Shown: positions 13,692-28,300 of the stretch, in pieces | Layout: every line of letters starts with the position of its first letter | Position numbering within the stretch: the first letter of the stretch is position 1 | NCBI GenBank assembly: GCA_035048485.1 | Contig: CM068587.1 | Location: forward strand, 36,760,816 to 36,824,815 | Direction: 5' to 3' | Origin: Pteria penguin | Lineage: Eukaryota > Mollusca > Bivalvia > Pterioida > Pteriidae | Length of the DNA stretch: 64,000 nt | Program-made: the position numbers and the translations under genes | The notes under the pieces: model-generated | Told to the model about the DNA's origin: nothing | The model's database searches: none | The model's input: the letters and a program-made list of their open reading frames with translations, nothing else

Positions 13692-13902
13692 TGAAATGAT
13701 GACATTATGAGAGAAGGCTTTGAAGACTTTGTTGGGAGACAGAGCTCCCAAGGCTCTGAACACTGCTTTGCCTTTCGATGTCCAGTCTGGAGCCATTGAC
13801 CGAGGGGGCAGGGCCATGACTTGGCATGCTGCCTCGGTCACGACTCCCCATACTGTCTATGTCAGCCATATCTTCTCCTGCTTCTGAATCAGCATAACGA
13901 GG
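13692..13902 (-). CDS. RGS22: RGS22 exon 29, C-terminal exon (isoform A)
   Basis: Coding part 13705-13902, 65 codons and TAA at 13705-13707. The peptide begins PRYADSEAGEDMADIDSMGS and ends in a Ser/Gln-rich tail (SSVQSLGSSVSQQSLQSLLS). Acceptor GTTTGTTTTAG. A donor-like TTTCA|GTGAGT lies 13 nt after the stop (GT at 13690-13691), so the exon may either read on to a poly(A) site (AATAAA on the minus strand at 13411-13416) or splice to the 7.7 kb exon as 3' UTR. Confidence 0.75.
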
Positions 13903-16900
13903 CTAAAACAAACTTGTTCATTTCATCTTCAGGTATTTTAAGGAGGTAAATCAATGTGCTTAACAGTGTGTGCATACAGATTCCAACTCATGCAGTGCTA
14001 ACAACAGTCTGTCTTGTGAGAACACGGTGCTTTCAAACTTCTCTTAAGAAAATCGTATACTGAATGCAATACTCTATGAAAGTTTATTATACTCTGACAT
14101 ATCGTATTCGTCTTATAGGAATACAACTATAACATGCACTATGATAAGGCAATTAAGACAATGAAAAGACAATCAAGATTTTTCGTCAGAATACTGCTTT
14201 GATTGCCCCATCACTTTGTATAAATATTGGTCATGCAGGTATTAACACATCATATATATAATCTCCTAATATATGTAAGATAAGCCGAAATGTAAGAATA
14301 GATAACTTACCCTCCAACGCACTCCCTCTGACAGGGAGAAAGTATAAGCTGCTAGAGATCCTTCAGGGATGGATGGAAAATTAAAATCACTTTGTGGTAT
14401 CTCATAGTTCTCTATTGCCTCAAGTCGCTTTCTCAGCATCTTTTGATATTTTGTCACTGAAAAAAAAAATACCCCCCAAAAATGTGAGCAAATCATACAC
14501 ATCCTTATCAGAAATACAGAAGTACATGTACAAGTAAGTAAGAAAAGCAAGTACTTACAATCATATGTAATCATACAGAGATTTCACTCTAATATAAACT
14601 GGTGAAGATAGACTAGTATCCCTATGAAAGCATGTTGCAGTCCTGCTATCAATTTTTCACTTCTACAAAGTGCGACTCCTAACAAAAGACAGACATATGG
14701 ACATACCGACAGACAGATGTGGGGTAAAGTACAGTTCCCTAGAAGTCATAGTGCTTTGCAGATGACAAAGATTTCATAATGTGAAATACAGTAAGTTACT
14801 AAAGCTGTGCTACTGTAGCAGAAATAACCAATCATGGACCCCTTAATATCTGAGGTTGAGTCAGGAGCTTGAGAGAATCTCCTATTTGGCTAGCTACACC
14901 TGCCAAGAATTTCCATACTAGGATGATAAAAACTTCCAACACTGCATACAGAAGCCATGTTACTGTAGCAGAAGTAAATTCTTTGGATGACATTGGATCC
15001 CTGAACATTTGAGGTTAAGTCAGGAGATGGAAAAAAAGTAAGCTTCTCCTGTTTGGTTGGCTACACAACCACCAAACATCAGAACAGAGGTTTAACCCAC
15101 AGGGTTTTCAGCTTGTTGGTGCCCCGCCATTAACGAGGTGGGAGGGCAATGATCCAAAAGCCCTGTGGTTTAACCTAATAAATAACAGACATTACCTGGA
15201 CGTTTATTAGGATCCTCAGGCTGTTGGAAAGTCCTTTTGAACCCAGCCCAATAGGGCAGTAATTCCTTGAACACATTGAGCTGAGCTTCATCAAATATAC
15301 TGGGTATAACATCTTTCCCTGCCAGGTAACGTTGAGCACCCCGTAATGTCTTTTCATGGAGCTGGGGAGACACATCAATCTGAAATCAGAAAATATCAAA
15401 ACTATTATATAAAGTTATTCGAACAAATACATACATCAAGTGTCAAAATATCTATGTACAAATGTGATTTTTTGGCAAGAGCCAATGATAAACAGTTGAA
15501 ATATGTTCAGATAATAAATTTGGTTTTATCGATTAATTAGGATTTTACAGTGCTTTCAAAATCTTTTCATTCGTATCCGGATATTGTGACCAATCTTTTA
15601 CACATACCGGGATATGAATTTGACATCATTAACATGTTGACCTTCACATTTAACAAACACAATAAATGGTCAAGGTAAAGACACATCTTTGGGTTATGGG
15701 GATCATCTGTTATGTGAAATTTAGTAAAGATCCAGAAATAACTGACTTGAAAATCGCCATTACATAAATTTCATTTATACATGTATTACTATGTGATATT
15801 GAATTCGACCTCAAATCAAATTATGACACACCTTTCAGTTATAGAGAATATTTATGTAGGGTTTCATGATGATCCATCGACAAAAGGCTGAAATTTTATA
15901 TCTGGACATGAAGTGGGACAAACAAATGAACAAGCAGATAGACAGACTGATCACTCTACGACAACCATCTGACATTTGTTCAAGAATCTAAGTTGGAAAT
16001 GAAACAGAATTATTTGATATTTTGATATCTGTAAACAGCATCTATAACAAAGAATCAAACTATACCTGTAATGCAGGACTGGTTACAGACTCCAGGAAAC
16101 ACTCCATTATGGACTGCACCTTCCTCCTCAACAACTCCTCATCAGAGTAAGCATGGTTAGCATCCTGTACGATTAAAAGTATACCATTGATATGTTGTTA
16201 TATATATAAACTTTAAACTATATTATTTAAATAGGGTATGCTCATATAGTATAATGAATAAGTATATTGAACTGTAGATGTATGTATGCATTATGTAATA
16301 CAGAGGCATGTAGAACAGCTGTGTGTTATGTAATGGAGAGACATACACTGTCATATTTTATGGGGTGATTGCTGATTACTGACCTTGAACTTTTGACTTT
16401 TTATGTAGAAGAAGAATTTTTTTGTATATGAGTGGACTGGGATGATTGCTTTCTATAATCTGATTACTGACCTTGAACTTTTGACTTTCTACGTAAAAGA
16501 AGAGATCTTTGTCTAGGAGTGGACTGGGATGAATGCTTTCTATAATCTGATTACTGACCTTGAACTTTTGACTTTCTATGTAGAAGAAGAGATCTTTATC
16601 TATGAGTGGATTAGGATAATTGCTTTCAATAATCTGATTACTGACCTTGAACTTTTGACTCTCTATGTAGAAGAAGAGATCTTTATCTATGAGTGGACTT
16701 CCATCCTCCTCTCCATGCTTCAGGAGATATTTATAGAAATATAACATTGGCAAAGTAAGATGTCCAGACGCTGACTTCCTCAATGCTTCGAGGAATTCAT
16801 TCTTATCTTCTTTGGTCGGCTGGGCTCGTCCAGTCTGTGTCAAATAAACGTTTCAATCAATGTCAAATAGAATCACTGAATTTGCAGATGGAATGTAAAA

Positions 16901-19222
16901 TTCTGGAATGCCCAGAAACAAGTATTAAAACTGAAAAATCCTAATTATATCAAACTTTTTTTCTACCTGTAAAGAACCACTACCTTAATATATATTGTTA
17001 ACCAGGCATCTTATATATATTATGAAAATGAACATTTCTTAATATATATATATGAAATGACAAAAAGAAATTTAACTTTAGGCAGGATACAATCAAAGCT
17101 CTGTTAAATTCTGGTATGTATTTTATAATAAAGAGAAGATACATGTACATGCAGTCTGAATCTGATTATATCACTCCTGTGCTGTGTATGATCATTGTTT
17201 CAATTCAAATAAAGATGAAGCATGAAATGAACGCAAGTTTATGCAATAGTTCCAGCAGGTTTAGCCACTTTTTTTTTCACAGGTGCTGATTAGTCTGGAG
17301 TTTTCAGAACTAAAAGTATTACTAAGCAGTTCTATTACCTTCTACCTTGAAATATTAATGCTAGTCATTATCTCTGTACAGTGACTATACAACTGTGAAA
17401 ATTGCTTACTAATCGGCAATGTAATAAAATATCTGTATTAAGGATATAGGTGGCTCGCAAAAATTTTATATCTCTGCACTAAAGAGTTCCTTAAATCAAA
17501 CGCAGTTGATGGCAAAAAAGATAACTCTAATTTATGAATAAAGCTGCAGGATTGCCAGGAATATTGCAAATACAGATTTTCTTTGTCTTTTCACAGAAAG
17601 GATTATATGGAAAGGTTTCAATTTCTTTGTTTTATTCAGGTTATATATATATATATTTCATTTCAAATATGAGAAAGTATCTGCCAGAAAAGAAGATATT
17701 GAGTAATTTGTTGTTTCTGCCTATACGGTAATGAAAAATGTCTGAATCAGTCAATTAAGGAAGTTGAAAAAACTCCAAATTTGCATTTGGTAACCACATC
17801 AGACATCACTATAAATCTGTATGAAAGACCAATTTCAGATCATAAGAAGAAGCTAGTTCAGTTTTGAAGCAAATCTATCTTAAAAGTGAATAAGTAAGAT
17901 ATGACCTTAAAATTGAATACTATTCAAATTTACATTATTATGAGCATTATCATAGGTTGTTCAATATACATGTACTATTATTTCCAAAAATTGACATGCA
18001 CTAGGATTGCTAACTCTTAACCATACTGTTTTAGTTACATGCGACCTGATTGGTTATTTAATATGTCACTATTTTAGTAACATGCATTTTGATTGGCTTC
18101 TTCATGCTATAATCATTAAATATGCATAGTATATTGGAATCATACCACTTTGTCATCCGTGATTTTAACCCGCTTTTGATATGTCTAAAAATGTCAGATA
18201 GGAAGGTCAAGGTCAAACAAGATAAATACAGACGGCACATATGATATAAAACAATAAAGAAATCCAGCCATTCTTTTCAAGGGTGCAAATCAATGACCAA
18301 GTATAAATGTGGCACAACACTTGATATAATACACTTCTTATATACATGTGTATCAATCACTATCTTCACACAGGTACATATATATATAAAGAGAGAATCA
18401 CACATATCTCATACAAATAAAGTTTACAAACCAGGGTCACTGTTAACTGCCGCTACAAAAGTGTAGGTCAATATTTAGTGAATTTATCATAATTATGGCT
18501 TCCATGGAAATCATGCAATGTTGTGAAAGCAACAAATTACAATATTTTTAAGAAAAAAAACTTCTACATGAAACTTATATTTCAGTACAAATCTAATTAA
18601 ACAAATTGGGTTTGTGAAACACTGATGCTCTAGCTGGCAGTAATATGATTATATCCAAACACGTTTTGAAAAGATTAATGTTTTTCATAAGTAAATCAAG
18701 TAGGTCACTATATTATTATGTCGGATAACAATGGAAAGGTTTTGTCACAAGGAATATTATGATAAATCAAAACCTTATCTCCTACTGTTCAAAAATTAAG
18801 ATTTATTTTAAAGTTTTTCATAAATATGTCCAAGGTCAAGCTAATTAGGTCAAATATCTGGCATCATTTTAAAGGTCTTTTCACAAGGAACTCATGCAGA
18901 TGTGTTAGAATTATGCAAATCCTGTCTCAGATGTAACAAATTATAAGTTCACTTAGTTCTACAGACAAATATACCAAAACCTGTATGTCCTATATCTAGA
19001 ATTTTCAAAACGGGCATAAAAAGGCATTCCTTTGTCATACTTGCTTATACTGAACAAAGAAATACAGTGTAATTCATGAAAAATTATGTGTTAACTTAAG
19101 TTCACATGTAGAGAAATTCATGAGATGTAAAAGAGCTTACAATATGTAGAGTGACCAGTGTAAGTGCTACACTCACCTTTCATGCCCCTGAGAGACATAG
19201 ATAGTGAGATAGTTTTATATAT

Positions 19223-19317
<95 letters not shown>

Positions 19318-22300
19318 AGTGATATTCATGATATAATAAACTTCATGTTCATGAGCAGAATTTCTTTTTCCCATACCTACTATCTTCTTACATTTATTAT
19401 ATGATAAAATCTTATGTTCAATAGACCATATTCCGGTTTTGTTAATTGACGACTTTTTGTCCGAGCTAATACCTTTTGGTGTTGTTTTTCATATTGACGT
19501 TATAATGAATCTATGTCATGCGTTATGACATCACTATGAAAAACAACGCCAAAATGAATTAGCTCGGACAAAAAGGCAGCAATTATCAAAACCGGAATAT
19601 GGTCTACTGTGCACCTTAAAACTGGAGTCATTTTTCATTTCAGCTCAAAAATACACATTAAAGACTCAGAGACTAAGACCATGCTATTAACATATAATAT
19701 TAAAAATCAATTTAGGTCTCAGGACCTAAATTAAGTAATTTATAAGGACAAATGTACCCCCTTTTGATACTGATTATTTAAAGAGGAAGAGTAATTGAAC
19801 ATAATTATGATTTTGATTACTATGGTAGATAATATATTAATTAATAATACAAATCCGTTTTAAACTTTCAATTATAACATTTATATATCCATTTTATTAG
19901 GTCTTAATTAAAGTATCATTTTCTCCCTTTACAACTTCTGGCAATAAGCACATTTTTGTCCAAAATATGAAATCTGGCAAAATGTAGATAATTACTTTTG
20001 GCCAACCCCCGACCACAATGCCCATATATCTAACTTCAAAAAAAAAAAAAAAAAAAAAATAAAAAAAAAAAAAAAAAAAAGAAACTCAAGATAAGTAACA
20101 AAAGCAATAAACCCAAATACTGTACATGTACATTAAGAAGTTGGTAATGAACATCTAAAATTGGTTGGTGCAATAACCATCAGTTAAAAAGGGGAAGAAA
20201 CAATATTTTCATTCAGGCCTTGACATACTTTACTAATATATGACACTCTATATATTGTTCAGATACAATACTACTTTTAAAAACAAACTGTGCATGAGTA
20301 CTACGTGTGTACCTACTCTACTTAAAGCAGCAAGTGTGATGAACATGTGAGGAATGTTTGATGAAATACAAGGAGATGTTTTATGGCATTTGACAATTTG
20401 TTTTTTTTTTTTTTTATTTTTTCTAAAATCTAAAATTGTATGAGTGTGCAATACATTTTTAAAAGATTTTATTATAGAATAAAGACACCTTATAAATTAT
20501 TTTAGTAATTATGAAATATGCTTTGATATAATACATGTATGATGCAGTCATACAAATTTTAATGTATTAACACATGTATGATTCAGACATACAATATGAT
20601 GTATGTCTCAGACATACAAATATATGTAGTGGTGATTAGTTTAGAATTTTCTTCATTTTATAACATGATTAATGATTTTGTCTTTAAAAAATCATAAACT
20701 GACCCTAAACAAACACTCGATCAACGACTAAAATCATCAAAAGATATAGTTTTCAAATGCATAGAATTAAATTGGTGTTACTTTCAAATACATAAAATTG
20801 AATTGGAGTTACATTCCTTTTCCACCATTTTGGAGGTACACAAGTAAATAATTGTATATAAATCAAACAAAATATGTAAGGGAATTTTCCTAGCAACAAA
20901 TGCTTACTGAAGTTTTTAAATTTTTTTGCAATATTTGAATCATTGCACAATGTAAGAAAGTTTTCAAAGTAGTGTAAATATAGACAACTTCCTCAAAATA
21001 ATTCAATATGAAAATGAAGCAATATTGAGCTTCACCTCCAAGACAGAAGATAAGGGAAGTAACTACAAAACTATCTATTGATTTGAGACACTTTTACTAT
21101 GCTAGTATGATGTCTACATGACAAGTTATTTTGTTATTTATCACTCTTACTGTAACCATATTTTATGTCATAACTATGTTAAAAAACATATAATTGTACA
21201 TATATCCTGCTACAAGTTAATTCTAATGGACATACGATTTGGTTAGATATACAACTTGTTTTACTAGTAAGTATTCATGATACAATATTTTATATGGTTG
21301 TCATTTTCCCAAGGAATTACATAATAATATGTGTTGTATATACTCAAATAAAATAATATAATACAATTTCTTTTTTTCTGGACGTGAAATTCGAAAAATT
21401 TTCCTTCTCTATGTTCTTAGCATTAAAATTGAAAAAATTCATAATTTTATTTTCTCCTTTTTCTGAAAATGAAAATTTTTTACCCTACATTCTTAGCATT
21501 AAAATAAACAAAAATTTGCAATTGATTTTTTTCATTTTTCTGGACATGAAAATGATAATTTTCATTCTCTACATTCTTGGCATTAAAATGAAAAAAATTC
21601 ATTCATTTATTTCAATTGACTCATCGCTTTCACAGAATATTTATTGATGTCATAATACATAATTTTCTATGTTTGTCCAAGGTATGACCTTGGTGTAAAA
21701 TGTTGTGATGTCATTTGATTTAACACTTTTGCAAGCATAAATGGAAGGATCAGTTATTGCAAGAATAAATGACAACCACATATTTTTACTTTAATATTAC
21801 AATGATCAACAAGGATTAAATTACAAACTCTCTATTCGATATCATATTAAATTGCAGTGAGGAACACTTGCATCTTCATGCATGATAAGTAAGCGTTTTC
21901 GCATGCAAGCAAATCCTATTCATTACGCATCACAGAACACAACGAGGTGTACCTTCTGTTTCCGCACCCTGCGCTGATACATGGCTTTCGCAGCATAATC
22001 TGTTTGACCTGATTGACCCTTACTACTCGTATCATCCTAATGTAAGGTCAGAGAAAATGAAGTATGATGGGAAATGATCATAACGATGAAACAATATAAA
22101 AATCGTGACAAAATTTCGGAAGAATTGCCATGTGATACAAAGAAGTACCAGCAAGATCATAGTAGAGGTGATGTGAAGTTCACTTAAATAAGAGTTTCAC
22201 AGAAGGTTCAATGCTGCTCAGTTAAAACGTGAATTTTTATTCACATTCACAATGAAGTGAACTCTTAGTCACTCTTTTTTTCTTTTATATTTACATAATT

Positions 22301-25300
22301 ACTGGTTGCTATAGTGATTTGATAACAGAATATAAAAAGTACCTCTCCAGTCTGTAATACAATACAACAGAATCAATGAAAACTTACTTAAAAATATTAT
22401 CATATATTGTGTGAATATTTCTGAAGTTTAAATGATTTTATTTTTTAAATACTAAGTTCAACTAATTTTGATCTTAGATTGATTATACCCATTAATATGA
22501 ACTCTTTATGAAGAAATATCATATGCAAAAGTTTTAAAATGTTGTAAAGTAACAATTCTTACCAATGCAAAGAAAATTATTATACAATTCTAATATTAAT
22601 ATTTTATTACACTCCATGTCTGAATATTATAATAATTATTTTGTTAAAATTATAGTACATGTATATAATTTTGTCTCCTTTAGAGTGGACAATATGTTAG
22701 AGACACTCATAAATATTTGAATTAAAAATGGATTAGAATTCAATTATAATAGCAATTATAATAAATATATATATACATATCCTATTTCTTTTTCCAAGCA
22801 TGCACCCATAATTGTATTAATTGAAAAGTTTGTCACCCCCTTCCCCCTTACAACATTCAACAACGTTAGAACAAGATCATTTGTACCTCATTCTGCACAT
22901 GCTCAATTTCCACGATGGGAGATCTAATGGAAATCTGATAAACAATTAGTCTCCATGGCAACAAAGAAGTAAATATTGAACACCTTATTGTGCTGGATTT
23001 TAAATGTCACTATTTCAGAATTTATAGACACAAGCCTTACGGAGTCTGAACGTACATGTAAACTGACTTCAATAGTATAAAACATTAGTCATTAGACAAA
23101 AAGGACTATTGTTCAAACCCCACCATGAATATTCAGACTGCCTGTCCTTCAAATTCTGGTAAAATAATGTGAATGGTAAAGCAACATGTTATAATGGTCG
23201 AGTCTCCAATTCTTCAAGACTTTGTTAGTCATCAACAAAATTGCTAATACATAGTGAAAAAAAAATTACTGAAAATGTGGAAAAAGTAAACCAATAATCG
23301 ATAAAAGAAGAAATAAAAATGAAAAAGCATAAAACAAGCAAGGTAAAATTATGCATACACATCTACAATGAAGTGTGTATAAAACTATAAAAGCTATGAA
23401 AAATTTCAGTACAATCTTTTTGTAACAAAGATATGCAGAATAAGAAATCTTACAGAAAATCATGGTCTTTCCATCTTTTAAATCTTTCGGACATTTCTTG
23501 ATGTGTTCATTAATTTATAATAATGTCATAGATATTAGATTCATATACGATATCAATCGTTACATTTTTCCATATCATGCATTTAGATTTCACTCAATCA
23601 GTGACATGCAAGTAAGTAAAAAGGAAAGTAGTTTGAGATTGTCTAAGCATAAAATATAACACAATCCTATTTTTACTTTGTTTTTTATGTTTTGCTTCAT
23701 TGAGTCTTTTCGTTAAACAAAGTCATTTCTCATTTCGGACGGTATCCGATGTAAATCAATTATGACGTCATCACTTTCCTATGAACACATTATTTCCATA
23801 AGTTCAAGATCGGTCTCCACAGAATTTGATGATGTCATCACTGTTTTATGTCAGATACCATCCCAAATGGGAAGTCACTCTTTGTAAGGAAAAGACTGAT
23901 GAATCTGTTACAGAGGAATTAAAGCATCAATATTTCGCAATATATTATAGCATACATGTGAGTATTCGTCTCTCAGTTTTGATTTTCTGGGCAGTTAGTG
24001 TTTACAACACTAATGCATTCACACGGTACCATGCATGAAGTGATACCTGGCTTTCGCTGGGAGTTTCACTTTCGGTTAATTTTTCGGACTTAGCAAATCT
24101 GACTTTGCGTCCTCCTTTGCTCAGAGGATCTGCTGTATGCTCGCATATGTTGACTGTCACACAGGGAGGAAAAACCATCTCCCTCAACACTTCTGGACGT
24201 TTCAGAGCCCGGAATTTAGATGGGGAAGCCACATTCTCCCGTTCACTCTTACCATCATTGGCATCTACTTCCTTTTCTTCCTGCTTCATAACATATTCCA
24301 ATCTTAAAGAATTCATATCAAACAAATTCTCCTAAAAATGCAGAGCTACCATGCACAAAACCTCATTAAAAGATCTCAACACCAGAATACCAGAAAAAAA
24401 AACCGAGGCATATTCTTCTCATTTTCTAAGGAAAGAAAAAAAAAAAGGATGATCTACAGTGTTGGAAAGCATAACTATACTCTAAATCTATTTACCTTGC
24501 CCTTGCGTCCTTTCTTCCAGGTACCCATTAATGCAGCATCTGTGCCCATCCGTAACGACAGTTCAGCTTGCGATAGCCCTGCAAACTCCCGAGGGTCCAT
24601 CCCATGCTCTGACGCTTTCTCCTAATCAGGATAAGCGAAACAGAATGTCAACATATAAAAATGTGACAGAGTAAGTGTATAATTAACATGTGTAATGAAA
24701 TATCATATATTATATATTATACATACGTATTATGATATAATTTATATCATTAAAGATTTGCTATTATATCATAATACGTATGTATGATATATAAAATAAT
24801 ATATTCTGAATCTTAGTGAAATACCTTGCTCATTATGGTCAATCTATAAGAAATAATACATGTGATTTTAAACAGAGAGTAAGGTATACGAAATTTCCAT
24901 GTGTACACATATACATGAAGTTGAAGGTTGGGTAGATATTTGTATGTGACTGGTAGGAAATGTAGCACTTATGCATATTAAGTAGGTTATATTGACACAA
25001 TTTACATAGTTATACACACAGTTGTCAGTTTAGTACATATTTGTTGACTTCCATTAAGAAAAAGCAGAATCTACATTTAATAATGTAGGTCATATTTACA
25101 CAAATTTACATAGTTACATATACCATTGACGGTTTTGTACATACTTATATAGAGGGATTACCCATTTGTTCAGGTATCCAATATGCATATTCAATCAATG
25201 TCTTCGCTGATTTACGTGTATCTTTATGATTAAGATGCTAACGTCAATTCTATGATGTCATTTGTTTAATACTTCAAATTCACTTATAAATGTTTTGTTG

Positions 25301-28300
25301 ATATATCAAAATGATGGAGTGAACGAATATTCAATGTACTAAACATAAGTTGGATTTGTTCCCAAGTCTCTTAACCACATCTGCATATTTGTTAAAGTCT
25401 GGTAATTTCTTTCTTTCAATGACTAAATATGTCAAACTGAAAAACTTTGGTAGGACCTCTGAATCCTCAAAATTAAAAAAAAACAATTTTAATGATAACA
25501 TGAATATCTTCATAATGATACAGAATGAAGAAAGAGAAATGGGCTTCAATAAAACAATATACAATTAAGCCTCTGTCAAGTTGTAATTAATTAATGCCTA
25601 ACTATTTCCATAAATCAAACAAAATGACGGTACTTATTTCTTACTATTATGTATACTCTGAAGGATTCTTCTATTTTTGGTACGACATAGTTTTGCATTT
25701 CTTTAATGACTGCAGTTTTTGGCCGATCCGTGATTTTTGCTTTGATTTTATCACTAAATACTATATGCTTCTTCCCCTGAGAGTCATAATAAGATCTGGA
25801 AAATAAAAATAATTGCATTCAAAATAAGAAAATCTCATACAACAGATAAGTTATCTTTTTTTGTTATATCCACTATATAATAAGAGTTATCTTTCTTTCT
25901 TTCTTTTTTTTTTTTTTTTTGATACCCATATTTCATTTGTTCACGAGTTATCTTTAATGAAAAAAATTGTGTCATTTTAAAATTCTAAGAGAAGAAAAAT
26001 CTAAATACGATAAAAATAAATTGTACTCTCTATCCTAATTTTTTTTTTTATGAGAACAAAACTGAAAGTTTCTTTCAACATTAGTATAAAATAAGACAGA
26101 TTAGCAATTCCTGTTTTAAAAAAAAGATTGTATCAATACTAAGCCAGGCAAGGAAGAAGAAAGAAGAAGAAGAAGAAGAGGAGGAATAGGAGGAGGAAGA
26201 AAAGAAGAAGAGGAAGGAGGAAGAAAAAAGGCATGAGTTACTAACTTGTATATAAAGTGTGCATGTGACTCTTTTTTCTTTGCATCACTTTTACTGTTTC
26301 CCAGGTTGAGGTAGTTCTCCACATCTGTGTACAGACTGACCATGTTCAGTCTCTCTTTGTCTTCTGTCTCAAGCAAGTGCTTTTTGTAATTTGTCATGAT
26401 TCTGCAACACAAATGGTTAAAATTTACAATATACTTACCAGAAAAAAAATATTTCTATATAAAAAAAATTTCTTAATCATTTTGTGTAATATAACCCACA
26501 CAAAATGCCAATGACTTACCATCTTATGATAATTTTCATTGTAATAATTAAATCTGATATGAAAAAAAAATTTTTTTAAATTGAATTACCTTCTGACACT
26601 ATAAATGTAATTAATATTAAAAGTCCTAAGAATGGGAGGGTCATCACACTTTTTAAATTATAATCATCAAAGAAAGCAATACGTTTACTCACTGCTTATT
26701 ATGGATCATATCTACAAAAGGGGGAGGTGGTTTACTCGATCGTTTTTCACCATCAATATCAAATTCCATGTCTTCTTCGTCCTCCTTCTTCTGAAAGGAA
26801 TAAGAATGTAGTCTCCCTTCCACAACAATAACGATTCAAGCTAATATCACAACATAACTTACAAAATTATTACCAAAAGCAACATGTACAATGATAATGT
26901 GAAAAGATGAAAAAACTTTTAAAAAATTTATATCTTTACAATTATCATCAGGGACGTATATAACGTTATATACATCCCTGTTATCATTTATAATATCAGT
27001 GATGTCCCAATCTAGAGGAAAAACGTTCTAAATGCTTATGACGCAAATATATATTTCTCATACATATTCAAGACGATAATTTATGTCAGAATCTATTTTA
27101 AAGTTGTTCAACTCGTTTTCCTTGCAGTCGAGTGTTTCTGAGTAAACAATATTATCCTTACCCCACTGACACAGATTACAGATGCAATGTTTAGAAATTT
27201 TATTATCATAAAAGATATTTTTTTTAAAACTAATTCAATCTATATTGTCATCAACAATCAAGAAACCATAATGTGAAAGAATTCAAAAGAGAACTTTTTA
27301 TTATTGAAAATGAAATGAAAGGCAATTTATCTAAACTTATTCTAAATGTGCATGTCTATGATTAAACTATAACAAGAATATTCAACATAAAAAAAGCACA
27401 GCAAAATGATACAATATGAAGCAAAACAGAAAAAGAGAAGCTGACGAACTGAAACTGAACTAACAGAAATTATTACATTAATTTAAAATTCTTGATTTTA
27501 ATGAAACTGATATGAAAATAACTATTGTAAAGTTAATAGTGTCTAATACATGTAGTATTAAAAAAGTCGATAAGCTATGATAAGTAAATAAAATATGACA
27601 GTTTTAGGAATGCATTAAAAATGTCTAATTCTATGAAAGCAATCATAAATGATTATAAAATGCAGATACACGAAGATGTCTTTGTAATATGTATTTTAAC
27701 ACAATGCAGATATATATATATATATTATAAGATTTATTTATTATATATGTTTATTGTAGAGTGGTTAATGTAAAAAGGGAAAGATCACTTAGAATGGTAG
27801 ATATTTCATTCATTACCATTTCAACCGTAGAACTTAAAGACTTGACAGAAATAAATCATTTTATTGAAGGATTGAAGGATCACACAGGTTTATTTGAGTA
27901 GATTTTGCAAAATACGAACAAAATTTTTAAGAAAATAAGAATTCAACTTCAATTACTAAGTTTCTAAAATTTATGTTATTAATTTATATTTAAAAATAGA
28001 TTTCAACAAGGAAATTAACATCAATTGAAATTTACAATATATCTGAAAACCCCAAGGTTTAAACCACAGTTTTAATTTGACATACTAGAAATGTTTTATC
28101 GAAAGCAGTATGATATACCAATTTCATCAGAATTACACAAATGAAAAGAATGAAGAAACATACAATAGAAGGAATTTGATTTGAAGAAAGCAAAGTTTAT
28201 AAAAGCAAAATATTGAAATCAAACAAAAGAGAAGGAATTCTAGACTCTCTAAAGTTAGAAAAAAGACTTATGTAAATGCCTACTGCTGATTTTTTAGAGT

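Larger units (their letters stand above)
16835..21952 (-). other. RGS22 intron 24
   Basis: A 5.1-kb intron with no exon seen. It holds an ~88-bp TA array (19227-19314), a hairpin MITE (19424-19604), poly(A) (20038-20081), a ~32-bp duplication near 20745-20815 and three ~80-bp units (21383-21605). Confidence 0.7.

Noticed and set aside
13638..13841. A 67-codon open frame in another frame of exon 29 (MTEAACQVMALPP start) that would join the 7.7-kb exon in phase.
   Set aside because: It has a TAG upstream inside the exon, so it cannot be reached from the good acceptor at 13902 in the frame set by exon 28. It would need a frameshift or another start.
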